DNA of 64,000 nt from positions 92,082 through 156,081 of the forward strand of contig NZ_KB907707.1 in NCBI RefSeq assembly GCF_000382165.1. The letters run 5' to 3'. This DNA is from Arsukibacterium perlucidum DSM 18276. Its GTDB lineage: Bacteria; Pseudomonadota; Gammaproteobacteria; Enterobacterales; Alteromonadaceae. This document shows, piece by piece, positions 49,375 through 58,724 of this stretch (position 1 is the stretch's first letter; each line of letters begins with the position of its first letter). The translations under genes and the position numbers were made by a program. The notes beneath the pieces are model-generated. The model did not search any database. It was not told the origin of the DNA and saw only the letters and a list, made by a program, of their open reading frames with translations.

Positions 49375-50613
49375 ATGGCAAAACGTCGTGTGGTAGTGAC
49401 CGGTCTGGGAATGTTAACGCCAGTGGGCAATGACGTATCCAGTAGCTGGCAGGCTTTGCAGCAGGCCGAAAGTGGTATTGGTTTTATTGAGCATTTTGAC
49501 ACCAGTGCTTACACTACGAAGTTTGCGGGTCTGGTTAAAAACTTTGATATAGAACCCTATTTCCCGGCGAAAGACGCCAAGAAAATGGACTTGTTTATCC
49601 AGTATGGTGTCGCTGCTGGTATTCAGGCCTTTCGCGATTCTGGCCTGGAAATCACCGAGCAGAATGCACCGCGTATTGGTGCTGCTATAGGTTCAGGCAT
49701 TGGTGGTCTGGGATTAATTGAAGAAAATCACACTAAATTAATCAACAGCGGCCCCAAACGCTTGTCTCCGTTTTTTGTACCCTCAACCATTATCAATATG
49801 ATTGCTGGTCAGCTGTCAATCAGCCTTGGCTTGCAGGGCCCGAATATCAGTATTGTTACTGCCTGTACCACAGGCGTGCATAATATTGGCCAGGCCGCAC
49901 GGATGATTGCCTACGGTGATGCTGATGCCATGATAGCCGGTGGAGCTGAAAAAGCTTCTACGCCGCTTGGTATGGGCGGTTTTGGTGCAGCTAGAGCATT
50001 ATCGACCCGCAATGATGCGCCTGAACAAGCCAGCCGGCCGTGGGATAAAGACCGGGACGGTTTTGTGCTGGGCGACGGTGCCGGTGTGATGGTAGTCGAA
50101 GAGTACGAACATGCCAAAGCCCGTGGTGCCAAAATTTATGCTGAGCTGGTTGGCTTTGGCATGAGTGGTGATGCTTACCATATGACCTCACCGCCGGAAA
50201 GTGGCACCGGTGCCGCCCTGGCAATGAAAAACGCCTTGCACGACGCCGGGGTAAACCCGGAGCAGGTGCAATATATCAATGCCCATGGTACTTCAACGCC
50301 GGCTGGCGATATTGCGGAAACTATGGCAATTAAATCGATATTTGGCGCTAAGCCGGCTAATTTAATGGTCAGCTCATCAAAATCAATGATGGGGCATTTA
50401 TTAGGTGCAGCAGGCTCAGTCGAATCGATTATTACCGTATTGTCTTTGCAGGATCAGCTGGTAACGCCAACCATTAATCTGGATAACCCCAGTGATGGCT
50501 GCGATCTGGATTATGTACCACATACCGCCCGCCAGGCTAAGCTGGAGTATGCGCTGTGTAACTCCTTTGGTTTTGGTGGTACCAACGGTTCCATCCTGTT
50601 TAAGCGGGTTTAA
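49375..50613 (+). CDS. fabF: 3-oxoacyl-ACP synthase II
   Basis: FabF elongates acyl-ACP chains. The catalytic Cys is in [12 protein letters not shown] near residue 164, the His pair in [11 protein letters not shown] and [10 protein letters not shown]. Length 412 aa. GGAGGA precedes the start. It ends in a strong terminator, so pabC onward needs another promoter or readthrough. Confidence 0.97.
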   Translation: MAKRRVVVTGLGMLTPVGNDVSSSWQALQQAESGIGFIEHFDTSAYTTKFAGLVKNFDIEPYFPAKDAKKMDLFIQYGVAAGIQAFRDSGLEITEQNAPRIGAAIGSGIGGLGLIEENHTKLINSGPKRLSPFFVPSTIINMIAGQLSISLGLQGPNISIVTACTTGVHNIGQAARMIAYGDADAMIAGGAEKASTPLGMGGFGAARALSTRNDAPEQASRPWDKDRDGFVLGDGAGVMVVEEYEHAKARGAKIYAELVGFGMSGDAYHMTSPPESGTGAALAMKNALHDAGVNPEQVQYINAHGTSTPAGDIAETMAIKSIFGAKPANLMVSSSKSMMGHLLGAAGSVESIITVLSLQDQLVTPTINLDNPSDGCDLDYVPHTARQAKLEYALCNSFGFGGTNGSILFKRV

Positions 50614-50629
50614 TCTTCGCCTTAGTTTG

Positions 50630-50658
50630 ACAAAGGCTGCTGCGGCAGCCTTTGTTTT
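50630..50658 (+). terminator. fabF terminator
   Basis: ACAAAGGCTGC pairs with GCAGCCTTTGT over a 4-base loop, followed by TTTT. Confidence 0.9.
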
Positions 50659-50692
50659 ATCTGCAATTTAAGGCATACTCGGCCTTATTTCC

Positions 50693-51478
50693 TTGTTGTT
50701 ATTCAGCCACGTGACCAACACTATCAGTATTAATGATCGCTGTTTTTTATACGGTGACGGCTTTTTCAGCACGGTGCGGGTAAGCAGCGGTAAACCACTG
50801 CTCTGGCCGTTACATCTGGCCCGTTTACAGCATAGTGCCCGGCGGCTGGCAATTGACATTACTGACTGGAGCCTGCTGAGCAACGCCGTGGCAGACACTA
50901 TAGCCGCTAAGCAACTAACCAATGCCGTATTAAAAGTTCAGATTTCCCGTGGGGAAGGTCATCGTGGCTACAGCCCGGCAGGTATAGCGCCCGCCAGTAT
51001 TTTTATCAGTGATAGTCCTTTGCCGGATTACAGCCGCTGGCAACAGCAAGGTGTAAATTTAGCGCTGGCTGAACTGCGGCTGGCGGTGCAACCAGCGCTG
51101 GCGGGTTTAAAACACTGTAACAGGCTGGAACAGGTATTGTTAAAGCAAGAGGCGACCGCAAGACAGGCAGACGATTTACTTGTATGCGATCAACAGGGCT
51201 TTATCACTGAGGCGATAGCCGCTAACCTGTTTCTGCATCGGGCGGGGCGTTGGTATACCCCGGAGTTAAGCCGGGCTGGTGTCGCCGGCGTGATGCGTAG
51301 CCAGTTGTTAACTCTGCACCCTGATATTAGCGAGGTTAACTGGCAATTACCTGAACTGAATGACGTTGATGCGATGGTGCTGACCAATGCTCTGATGGGA
51401 ATGGTGCCGGTGCAGTCTTATAATAACCAGGCGCTTGATCTGGCGCTGGCCAAAAGCTGGTGTAACGGGATTTTATGA
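50693..51478 (+). CDS. pabC: Aminodeoxychorismate lyase
   Basis: PabC splits 4-amino-4-deoxychorismate to p-aminobenzoate and pyruvate in folate synthesis, with PLP. The DRCFLYGDGFFSTVR motif is near residues 15-29, the PLP Lys is in GLKHCNRLEQVLLK near 138-151, and FITEAIAANLF follows. The start is uncertain: TTG at 50693 gives the family length, GTG at 50711 is an alternative, and neither has a clear ribosome site. The end overlaps mltG by 4 bases. Confidence 0.9.
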   Translation: MLLFSHVTNTISINDRCFLYGDGFFSTVRVSSGKPLLWPLHLARLQHSARRLAIDITDWSLLSNAVADTIAAKQLTNAVLKVQISRGEGHRGYSPAGIAPASIFISDSPLPDYSRWQQQGVNLALAELRLAVQPALAGLKHCNRLEQVLLKQEATARQADDLLVCDQQGFITEAIAANLFLHRAGRWYTPELSRAGVAGVMRSQLLTLHPDISEVNWQLPELNDVDAMVLTNALMGMVPVQSYNNQALDLALAKSWCNGIL

Positions 51479-52491
51479 TAAAAAAATTGGTATTGTTGCT
51501 GCTACTTGCTGCTGTTGCTCTGGCGCTATTACTGAACTACGGCGTGAAACAACTGGAGCAGCGGCCGGTGCAACTGGCTGAGCCTTATTTTACCTTGCCA
51601 GCGGGTAGCAGTGTCAGAGGCCTTTGTCAGCAGTGGCTGGCAGAGGGCCAGCTTAAAGCCTATGACTGTCAGTTACTGCGGCTGTATCTGAAGTGGCAGC
51701 CTGAGTTAGCTAAAGTAAGGCAAGGCACTTACCAGACCCCGCAGGCACCGACAGTATTGTCGTTGCTGCGCTTGTTTGCCAGTGGCCAGGTGGCTCAGTT
51801 CAGCCTGACTTTTATTGATGGAGAAACAGTGCAGCAGGCGTTGTCGCGGTTGCAGCAAGCTGAGTATTTACAACAGGATATCAGCGATAGCAGCCAGATC
51901 ACGGAGCTGTTGAACTGGCCTGCCGACTGGGGCGCAAAGCCGCAGCATCCGGAAGGTTTATTATTTGCTGACACCTATTTTTACACGGCTAACAGCACGG
52001 CCAGTGAACTGGTAACCCGCGCTCAGCAAGCATTGCTGCGCCAGCTCGATCAGGCCTGGCAACAACGCCAGAGTGAGCTGCCGTTACAAAACCGCTACCA
52101 GCTGCTAATTATGGCTTCGTTAATCGAGAAAGAGAGCGGCTTATTGGCTGAAAAGCCGCTGGTCAGTTCGGTGTTTGTTAACCGCTTAAACAGCAATATG
52201 CGACTGCAAACCGATCCAACGGTTATTTATGGCTTAACGGACTACAGTGGCCGGATAACCTATGCTGATTTACGTAATCCGCACCCGTACAATACCTACC
52301 GGCATCATGGCTTACCACCAGGCCCTATTTCGCTGGTTGGAGCCAGTGCATTGCAGGCAGCAGCGCAGCCTGATGTCAGTGATTATTTTTATTTTGTCAG
52401 CCGTGGTGATGGTGCTCATGTGTTTTCAGAAACACTGCAACAACACAATGCCGCGGTAAGGAAGTATATTTTGGGAAAAAATGATGATTAA
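51475..52491 (+). CDS. mltG: Endolytic murein transglycosylase MltG
   Basis: MltG cuts glycan strands and helps end peptidoglycan synthesis. One N-terminal membrane helix ([17 protein letters not shown], residues 6-22) anchors the periplasmic part. The catalytic Glu is in [11 protein letters not shown] near residue 220, and DPTVIYGL and [15 protein letters not shown] are the other signatures. Length 338 aa. Overlaps tmk by 11 bases. Confidence 0.95.
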   Translation: MIKKLVLLLLLAAVALALLLNYGVKQLEQRPVQLAEPYFTLPAGSSVRGLCQQWLAEGQLKAYDCQLLRLYLKWQPELAKVRQGTYQTPQAPTVLSLLRLFASGQVAQFSLTFIDGETVQQALSRLQQAEYLQQDISDSSQITELLNWPADWGAKPQHPEGLLFADTYFYTANSTASELVTRAQQALLRQLDQAWQQRQSELPLQNRYQLLIMASLIEKESGLLAEKPLVSSVFVNRLNSNMRLQTDPTVIYGLTDYSGRITYADLRNPHPYNTYRHHGLPPGPISLVGASALQAAAQPDVSDYFYFVSRGDGAHVFSETLQQHNAAVRKYILGKNDD

Positions 52492-53125
52492 GCCCGGCCG
52501 CTTTATCGTGGTGGAAGGGCTGGAAGGTGCCGGTAAGAGCAGTGCTATTGCCACTATCCGTAACTGGCTGCAGCAACATCAGATACAGGTGGTATGCACC
52601 CGTGAGCCTGGTGGCACACCGCTGGCTGAACAGCTGCGTACCCTGGTAAAACAGATAGATAATAATGAGCAATTGGCGCCGGAAACGGAGTTGCTGCTGA
52701 TGTACGCGGCGCGGGTACAGTTACTGACTAACGTGATCCGGCCTGCGCTGAGCCGCGGTGACTGGGTGCTGGCTGACCGGCATGATATGTCGTCCCGCGC
52801 TTATCAGGGAGGCGGCCGCCAGTTAGATGAGCTGCTTATTAATAACCTGCGCAGCACCGTGCTGGGTAATACCCGGCCGGATCTGACCCTTTATCTGGAT
52901 ATCGACCCGGCAGTGGGCCTGAGCCGGGCGGCGGCCCGTGGCGAGTTGGATCGGATTGAGCAGGAGCAACTGGCGTTCTTTGTCAGAACCCGGCAAAAAT
53001 ACCTGCAGATAGCAGCAACCGAGCCAGATATAGTCAGTATTGATGCCAGCCAACCGCTGGCCGCGGTGCAGCAGGCTATTGTTAGCGCATTAAATGACTA
53101 TTTTAGCGGCCAGGCAGATGGCTGA
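52481..53125 (+). CDS. tmk: Thymidylate kinase
   Basis: Tmk phosphorylates dTMP to dTDP. The P-loop [12 protein letters not shown] is at residues 12-23, the DR(Y/H)-type motif is [17 protein letters not shown] near 95, and TREPGGTP is near 42. The lid segment [13 protein letters not shown] is present. Start may be either of two adjacent ATGs. Length 214 aa. Confidence 0.96.
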   Translation: MMIKPGRFIVVEGLEGAGKSSAIATIRNWLQQHQIQVVCTREPGGTPLAEQLRTLVKQIDNNEQLAPETELLLMYAARVQLLTNVIRPALSRGDWVLADRHDMSSRAYQGGGRQLDELLINNLRSTVLGNTRPDLTLYLDIDPAVGLSRAAARGELDRIEQEQLAFFVRTRQKYLQIAATEPDIVSIDASQPLAAVQQAIVSALNDYFSGQADG

Positions 53126-54041
53126 GCTGTATCCGTGGTTACGCCCTCAGTTTAAGCAGATGCAGGCCCTGATTAGCAACGGCCATCTGGCCCATGCTCT
53201 GGTATTAAGTGGCACCGCTGGCATTGGTAAAGGCACACTGGCTGAGGCGCTCGCTGCGGCGTTACTGTGCAAAAACCGCCAGCCTGCGGGAGCCTGTGAA
53301 GAGTGTAAAAGCTGTTTGTTGCGCCGGGCAGGCAACCATGCTGATTTACTGGTATTACGCAGTGATACCCAACATATCGGGGTGGATGCTATCCGCCAGC
53401 TGAATAATTTTACCCATGGTTCAGCCCAACAGCATGGCTACCGGGTAGTCATTATCCCGCTCGCTGATACGATGACAGAAGCTGCCGCCAATGCGCTGTT
53501 AAAAACGCTGGAAGAACCGCCGCCAGGCTGCTTTATTATAGTGGTGACCAGTAATTATTCACAGCTGTCAGCCACTATTCGCAGCCGCTGTCAGCAATGG
53601 CAATTAAATGCCGGTAATTCAGCTGACATAACACAATGGCTAAGTCAGCAAACCAATAAAGTACCGCCGGCGTTTTTACTCGATTACTGTCAGGGCGCAC
53701 CTTTAAAGGCGCTTAAATTGCTGACTGATGAAACAGCTGATGAGCTTGGCGCCATGCTGGCGTTGCTGGATCAGTATTTTGGCGGCCAGCTGCAGCTGGC
53801 CAGTGTAGTGAAACAGCTGGATGGCAAAACAGAATTAAGTGGTATGCTGGGCTATTATTTACGGCAGCGGCTGGTTCAGCCACTGGACTTTTTACGACAA
53901 CAGGCTGTTTTAGCGGCATATCAGCGTTGGTGTCGTGACGCGACCCGGATAATAGGGCAAAATAGTGCGTTGGCGTTAACCGGCTTATTAACTGAATTAA
54001 AATCCTTGTTGCAACATCAGGAGGCAAAATGGAAGAGCTGA
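53118..54041 (+). CDS. holB: DNA polymerase III delta' subunit
   Basis: HolB is part of the clamp loader. The start at 53118 ([16 protein letters not shown]) is chosen because it reads like HolB; a start 24 bases upstream would lie deeper in tmk. [15 protein letters not shown] forms the nucleotide-loop region and [15 protein letters not shown] binds zinc. [19 protein letters not shown] and RSRCQQW are the AAA+ motifs. It overlaps pilZ by 13 bases. Confidence 0.93.
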   Translation: MAELYPWLRPQFKQMQALISNGHLAHALVLSGTAGIGKGTLAEALAAALLCKNRQPAGACEECKSCLLRRAGNHADLLVLRSDTQHIGVDAIRQLNNFTHGSAQQHGYRVVIIPLADTMTEAAANALLKTLEEPPPGCFIIVVTSNYSQLSATIRSRCQQWQLNAGNSADITQWLSQQTNKVPPAFLLDYCQGAPLKALKLLTDETADELGAMLALLDQYFGGQLQLASVVKQLDGKTELSGMLGYYLRQRLVQPLDFLRQQAVLAAYQRWCRDATRIIGQNSALALTGLLTELKSLLQHQEAKWKS

Positions 54042-54355
54042 CCCTGGGCTTTAGCGATAATAAAGAATTATACCGCTGTTACATGCCCTTTTTTAAAAAT
54101 GGTGGTTTGTTTATCCGCTCTGCCCGGCAATATAAGATGGGGCAGTCACTGGCATTGAGCGTCACCCTGCCTGACGCGCTGGAACCGATGGTAGTGACCG
54201 GCAAAGTTGCCTGGGTGGCGCCACATGGCTCACAAAGCGCTAACCCGGCCGGTATTGGCGTGGCTTTTATTGATGATAAAGCAAATTTATCCGGCAAAAT
54301 TGAAAAGCTGATTGGCGGTATGCAAAACAGCACCGATCCTACCTATACCATGTAA
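54029..54355 (+). CDS. pilZ: PilZ-domain protein, type IV pilus PilZ
   Basis: A 108-residue PilZ protein of the type that supports pilus assembly. Recognisable parts are YRCYMPFFKNGGLFI near 15-29, VTGKVAWVAPHG near 62 and NPAGIGVAFID near 77. The RxxxR motif for cyclic-di-GMP is absent, as in the founding PilZ of Pseudomonas, so it likely does not bind that nucleotide. Its place after holB is conserved with Pseudomonas. Confidence 0.9.
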   Translation: MEELTLGFSDNKELYRCYMPFFKNGGLFIRSARQYKMGQSLALSVTLPDALEPMVVTGKVAWVAPHGSQSANPAGIGVAFIDDKANLSGKIEKLIGGMQNSTDPTYTM

Positions 54356-54376
54356 TCGTTTTATTCAGAGGTTGTT

Positions 54377-55165
54377 TTGTTTGTAGATTCTCATTGTCAT
54401 CTGGACAGGTTAGAGCTTGATAAGCTGGGTCTGAGCCTGACTCAGGTTATCGATGCAGCGCTTGAACGCCGGGTTGAACATATGCTGTGTGTCTCCGTCA
54501 GCCTGGCTGAGTTTGCCGATATGGCGGCTACCGTGGCTGCTTATCCGCAAGTGTCAGTTTCTTGCGGCGAACATCCGCTGCATCAGACGGGTACCGTCGA
54601 TCCGGAGCAGTTACTTAATTTATGCCAGCAACCGCAAGTTGTGGCCGTCGGGGAGACTGGTCTTGACTATTTTTATGCACCAGAGTCTAAACTGGCTCAG
54701 CAACAGGCGTTTGTCAGCCATATTGAGGTTGCGCGTCAGGTTAAAAAACCTCTTATTGTCCATACCCGTGACGCTCGTACTGACACCATCGCCTTACTAA
54801 AGTCGCATCAGGCCGAACAAGCGGGCGGGGTGCTGCATTGCTTTACTGAAAGTTACGAGATGGCAAAAGCGGCGCTCGATTTAGGTTTTTATATTTCTAT
54901 TTCCGGCATTATGACCTTTCGTAATGCCGACGAGCTGCGCGCGGTGGTGAAAAAATTACCACTGGATCGGCTGTTGATTGAAACCGACTCACCCTATCTG
55001 GCACCCGTGCCTTACCGGGGTAAAACTAATCAACCTGCTTATGTTACTGCAGTAGCCGATGCTATCAGCGAGCTGCGCGGCATTAGCGTGGCTAGTCTGG
55101 CAGAGCAGACTACCGCTAATTTTTATCGGTTGTTTCCACTGTGCAAGGCGACTTCAAGCTATTGA
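54377..55165 (+). CDS. TatD-family metal-dependent hydrolase (YcfH-like)
   Basis: A 262-residue metal-dependent hydrolase of the TatD DNase family. The metal ligands are in DSHCHLDRL (residues 4-12), VGETGLDYFY near 94, KPLIVHTRDA near 126, LHCFTES near 152 and ETDSPYLAPVPYRGK near 203. The start is TTG at 54377, preceded by AGAGG. It closes the yceD-tatD block. Confidence 0.92.
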   Translation: MFVDSHCHLDRLELDKLGLSLTQVIDAALERRVEHMLCVSVSLAEFADMAATVAAYPQVSVSCGEHPLHQTGTVDPEQLLNLCQQPQVVAVGETGLDYFYAPESKLAQQQAFVSHIEVARQVKKPLIVHTRDARTDTIALLKSHQAEQAGGVLHCFTESYEMAKAALDLGFYISISGIMTFRNADELRAVVKKLPLDRLLIETDSPYLAPVPYRGKTNQPAYVTAVADAISELRGISVASLAEQTTANFYRLFPLCKATSSY

Positions 55166-55210
55166 TTTTAAAGTGTTACATGGTTGATTGGATGGCAGGA
55201 GATTGCAGAT

Positions 55211-55246
55211 AAAAGAAGCCCAGAACCAATCCGAATTGTTCTGGGC
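55211..55246 (-). terminator. Hairpin ending the candidate small RNA
   Basis: GCCCAGAAC (55218-55226) pairs with GTTCTGGGC (55238-55246). The T-rich run follows only when read on the minus strand, so it does not look like the terminator of the plus-strand tatD operon. Confidence 0.6.
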
Positions 55247-55476
55247 CTAGGGGAATGGCTCATAGGGAATGAGCCGTGCGCTATCGAGAAATTGTTGCAA
55301 GTAAGGTAAAGGTAAGTGTAGTAAAGCTAATCCATTTTTGCCTGTTGCCACTAAGCCCTGAATTACCCTTTTTTGCTAAAGTTACCCACCGTTTCTGTTC
55401 AGGTTATACCCAGCTTATCCCCGCTTTTGTGCCGCAGCATCGCGTAATTGCAGTCTTTGTCCTTATTTAGGTGCAA
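55211..55476 (-). ncRNA. Candidate small RNA, unknown family
   Basis: No open frame of note lies in this stretch. On the minus strand a promoter (55483-55510) would start a transcript near 55476, and two hairpins at the far end, GGCTCAT/ATGAGCC (55257-55275) and GCCCAGAAC/GTTCTGGGC (55218-55246), the second followed by a minus-strand T-rich run, would end it near 55211. The RNA would be about 265 nt. It does not match tmRNA, RNase P, 6S or CsrB features that I know. It could also be just a terminator between genes. Confidence 0.4.
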
Positions 55477-55482
55477 GTATTG

Positions 55483-55510
55483 TTTATAACTGTAATTAGT
55501 TAATTGTCAT
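55483..55510 (-). promoter_or_regulatory. Promoter for the candidate small RNA
   Basis: On the minus strand ATGACA (55505-55510) and TATAAA (55483-55488) are 16 bases apart; each differs from consensus by one base. Confidence 0.4.
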
Positions 55511-55622
55511 TTATTAATAATCAAAAAGTCTAAAAAATAATCTTGCTAAATGTAATTAAAGCGGGAGTACGAAGGCGGAATAATGCCGGCCATTGTCAAA
55601 CCGTCTACTACTTTAGGCGCAT

Positions 55623-55706
55623 ATTGTCGACAATCTACCTTTTAATGGCTTGACATAGCCACTTAACAAGCTTAAAAAGGGCACATTAAATATTTATGTC
55701 GACAAT
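55623..55706 (+). promoter_or_regulatory. prp operon promoter with two PrpR-type operators
   Basis: The palindrome ATTGTCGACAAT (55623-55634) and a near-copy TATGTCGACAAT (55695-55706), each followed by CTA, flank a promoter with TTGACA (55650-55655), a 17-base spacer and TAAAAA (55673-55678). The second copy ends 2 bases before the prpR ATG and would block transcription or translation when bound. A half-site ATTGTC lies near 55593. No Shine-Dalgarno fits the prpR start. Confidence 0.65.
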
Positions 55707-55708
55707 CT

Positions 55709-56392
55709 ATGCATCAAGCTCATCCTGCTTTGCGTCAACCAGTTACTGCTGCCGATAGGGTATTGCAGGAAATTCAGCGCGCTATTGTTGAAGGTGATAT
55801 TGCTGCTGGCAGCAAAATAAGTGAACCCGAACTGGCGCGGCGTTTCGATTTAAGCCGGGCGCCACTGCGTGAAGCCTTAGCCCGGCTGGAACGTTGTCAT
55901 TTGATTGAACGGATCCCTAATGCTGGTGCCAGGGTGGTAACGTTGTCGACAACAGGCTTACTGGCGCTGTATCAGCTGCGGGAAAACCTGGAAGGGTTAG
56001 CCTGTAAACTGGCTGCCGAGCATATGACCGACGCTGAAATCACCGAAGTACGCCAGTTGCTGGATCAGCATTTATCGTCGCAACGGGTACGCGAGGGTGA
56101 AAGTTATTATCAGGAAGCCGGCGATCTGGATTTTCATTACCGGGTGATCCTTGGCAGTAAAAACAGTTATTTAATCAACATATTATGTGACGAGCTATAC
56201 TACCTGGTACGAATGTACCGGGTCCAGCTGGGCATGAACGGACCACGGGTTTCCCGTGCGTTTGACGAGCATAAAGCTATTATTAATGCCATTGCCAACC
56301 GAGACGGTGAGCTGGCTGACTTACTGATGCGTCGCCATATCGCGGCATCGCGTCGGAATATCGAATTACAACTTCAACAAATGGGAACCTGA
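55709..56392 (+). CDS. GntR/FadR-family regulator of the 2-methylcitrate operon
   Basis: A 227-residue regulator with an N-terminal winged helix ([40 protein letters not shown], region 34-73) and a C-terminal FCD effector domain (residues 85-215, with DLDFHYRVI and the later His in DEHKAI). This type replaces the sigma54 PrpR of enteric bacteria. It is first in the prp operon and 1 base ahead of prpB, and the palindromes next to its start suggest autorepression. Likely ligand is a 2-methylcitrate-cycle intermediate. Confidence 0.88.
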   Translation: MHQAHPALRQPVTAADRVLQEIQRAIVEGDIAAGSKISEPELARRFDLSRAPLREALARLERCHLIERIPNAGARVVTLSTTGLLALYQLRENLEGLACKLAAEHMTDAEITEVRQLLDQHLSSQRVREGESYYQEAGDLDFHYRVILGSKNSYLINILCDELYYLVRMYRVQLGMNGPRVSRAFDEHKAIINAIANRDGELADLLMRRHIAASRRNIELQLQQMGT

Positions 56393-56393
56393 T

Positions 56394-57284
56394 ATGGCTA
56401 ACACACTTACCGCTGGCGCTAAATTCCGCGCTGCTATAACTGCAAACCAACCGTTACAGATTGTTGGCACCATTAACGCTTATACGGCAATGATGGCCGA
56501 ACGTTGTGGCCATCAGGCTATTTACCTGTCTGGCGCTGGTGTTGCTAATGCGTCTTTTGGCTTGCCAGACCTTGGCATGACATCTCTGAATGATGTTTGT
56601 GAAGATATCCGCCGCATTACCGCTGCCACCAGTGTGCCACTGTTAGTTGATGCTGATACCGGCTGGGGCGGGGCGTTTAACATTGCCCGTACGGTTAAGG
56701 AAATGAGCCGGGCCGGCGCGGCGGGGTTTCATATTGAAGATCAGGTGGCACAGAAACGTTGTGGCCACCGGCCCAATAAAGAAATTGTCAGCTTAGATGA
56801 AATGGTTGACCGGGTAAAAGCCAGTGTTGATGCCCGCGATGATGAAAGCTTTTTTATTATGGCCCGCACCGATGCCCTGGCGCAGCAGGGTGTTGATGCC
56901 GCGCTGGAAAGAGCGCTAGCCTGTGAAGCGGCTGGTGCCGACGCTATTTTTGCTGAGGCTGTGCATACCCTGGAGCAATATCAGGCCTTTACCAATGCAT
57001 TAAAAATACCTGTGCTGGCAAATATCACCGAATTTGGTCAGACACCGCTATTTAATAAAGCCGAGCTGGCCAGTGTCGGGGTGGCGATGGTGTTGTACCC
57101 GCTAAGTGCATTCCGGGCCATGAATAAAGCGGCGCTGAATGTGTACCAGTCTATTCTGGCCAACGGTGATCAGAAAGCGGTGCTGGAAACCATGCAAACC
57201 CGTGCAGAATTGTATGACTTTTTAAATTATCACAGCTTTGAGCAAAAACTGGATGCGCTGTTTACTGATGGCAAAAACAAGTAA
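56394..57284 (+). CDS. prpB: 2-methylisocitrate lyase
   Basis: PrpB cleaves 2-methylisocitrate to pyruvate and succinate. The catalytic Cys is in [12 protein letters not shown] near residue 122, and [11 protein letters not shown] near 85 carries the metal-binding Asp residues. Length 296 aa. It belongs to the isocitrate lyase superfamily, but the KRCGH sequence and short length mark the methylisocitrate form. Confidence 0.95.
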   Translation: MANTLTAGAKFRAAITANQPLQIVGTINAYTAMMAERCGHQAIYLSGAGVANASFGLPDLGMTSLNDVCEDIRRITAATSVPLLVDADTGWGGAFNIARTVKEMSRAGAAGFHIEDQVAQKRCGHRPNKEIVSLDEMVDRVKASVDARDDESFFIMARTDALAQQGVDAALERALACEAAGADAIFAEAVHTLEQYQAFTNALKIPVLANITEFGQTPLFNKAELASVGVAMVLYPLSAFRAMNKAALNVYQSILANGDQKAVLETMQTRAELYDFLNYHSFEQKLDALFTDGKNK

Positions 57285-57346
57285 GCCACCGCAGTTATTT
57301 AACCAGACGCAATTTAAAACGAATTACTAAAGAATTGGAGCAAGAA

Positions 57347-58474
57347 ATGGCAAATGCAAAACAACTATCAGGTGCAGGCTTACGTGGCCAGGTCGCTGGC
57401 AAAACAGCGTTATCAACCGTTGGTAAAACCGGCTCAGGTTTAACGTACCGGGGTTACGATGTAAAAGATTTAGCGGCAAACTGCGAATTTGATGAAGTGG
57501 CGTTTTTAATATTAAAGGGTGAACTGCCGAATAAGAGCGAACTGGCTCAGTATAAAACCAAGCTGAAAAACATGCGGGCTTTGCCGCAGGCATTAAAAGA
57601 TGTGCTGGAGCGGATCCCGGCATCGGCCCATCCAATGGATGTGATGCGAACCGGTTGCTCAATGCTGGGTAATCTGGAAACAGAACAACGCTTTGCCGAG
57701 CAGCAGGATATTACCGACCGGATGCTGGCGCTGTTTCCGGGCATGGTGAATTACTGGTACAACTACAGCCATCATAATAAGCGGATTGAGGTAGAAACCG
57801 ATGCCAACTCTACCGCAGAACAGTTTTTATGGACCCTGCACGGCGTTAAACCTACGGCGCTGCATACTGAGGTAATGGAATCGTCACTGATTTTATATGC
57901 TGAGCATGAATTTAATGCCTCTACCTTTACCGCCCGGGTATGTGCTTCTACCCTTAGCGATATGCACTCGTGCATTACCGGTGCTATTGGTTCCCTGCGA
58001 GGTCCGTTGCACGGCGGCGCTAATGAAGCCGCGATGGAACTGATTGAGAATATGAAAGATCCGGAAGATGCAGAGCAGAAGCTGCTGGGGATGCTGGAGC
58101 GTAAAGAAAAAATTATGGGCTTTGGCCATGCGGTGTATTCTGAGTCAGACCCACGTAATGCAGTTATTAAAGCCTGGTCAGAAAAGTTAGCTAAGGCTAA
58201 CGGCGACACGCGTTTATATGATGTATCTGAGCGCTGCGAAGCGGTAATGTGGCGTGAGAAGAAGCTATTTTGTAACGCTGACTTTTTCCATGCCTCGGCC
58301 TACAACTACATGGGTATTCCAACCAAGCTGTTTACCCCGATTTTTGTTTGCAGCCGCTTAACCGGCTGGGCAGCCCATGTGATGGAGCAGCGTGCTGATA
58401 ACCGGATCATCCGGCCAAGTGCTGACTATGTTGGTGTTGAGCCACGTGCGGTCAAACCTATTGGCGAGCGTTAA
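57347..58474 (+). CDS. prpC: 2-methylcitrate synthase
   Basis: PrpC joins propionyl-CoA and oxaloacetate. The start at 57347 is chosen for its TTGGAG site and the MANAKQLSGAGLRGQVAG start; a further 4 codons upstream are possible. LHGGANEAAME and MGFGHAVYSESDPRN hold the catalytic His residues. At 375 aa it lacks the N-terminal domain of the GltA at 4.1 kb, typical of PrpC. Confidence 0.95.
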   Translation: MANAKQLSGAGLRGQVAGKTALSTVGKTGSGLTYRGYDVKDLAANCEFDEVAFLILKGELPNKSELAQYKTKLKNMRALPQALKDVLERIPASAHPMDVMRTGCSMLGNLETEQRFAEQQDITDRMLALFPGMVNYWYNYSHHNKRIEVETDANSTAEQFLWTLHGVKPTALHTEVMESSLILYAEHEFNASTFTARVCASTLSDMHSCITGAIGSLRGPLHGGANEAAMELIENMKDPEDAEQKLLGMLERKEKIMGFGHAVYSESDPRNAVIKAWSEKLAKANGDTRLYDVSERCEAVMWREKKLFCNADFFHASAYNYMGIPTKLFTPIFVCSRLTGWAAHVMEQRADNRIIRPSADYVGVEPRAVKPIGER

Positions 58475-58724
58475 TTAATTACCAGGTGTTCGCGGATGGG
58501 GCAACTGATCGGTTGCAACACCCGCCATGCTCGCCACAGCAACTCGCCCGTTGCCTGCGGCAGGGCTCAGACACTCTGTGGCTGTGCTAACGGGGTTCCA
58601 ACCTCGCATTGCTGCAGCCAAAACATAGGTTACGCATAAGGTAATAAAGCCAAATCGGCGTGGTCAAGCCGGTTTGAGCTTTACGCCCACTCGCCGGCAC
58701 ACACAAGAAATACAGGTAACTACA
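58475..58724. other. Gap inside the prp operon
   Basis: These 250 bases hold no supported gene. Two inverted repeats can be seen: GCAAC/GTTGC near 58501 and GCCACAG/CTGTGGC around 58533-58584. A GC-rich repetitive or mRNA-processing element between prpC and acnD is possible. Confidence 0.4.

Noticed and set aside
55395..55425. DnaA-box-like strings (TTATACCCA, TTATCCCCG) suggesting a replication origin
   Set aside because: Each differs from TTATCCACA at two or more places, there is no dnaA/gidA context and no AT-rich unwinding region.
58478..58615. Minus-strand open frame of about 45 codons in the prpC-acnD spacer
   Set aside because: No ribosome site or family resemblance, and the stretch is better seen as a repeat-rich spacer.
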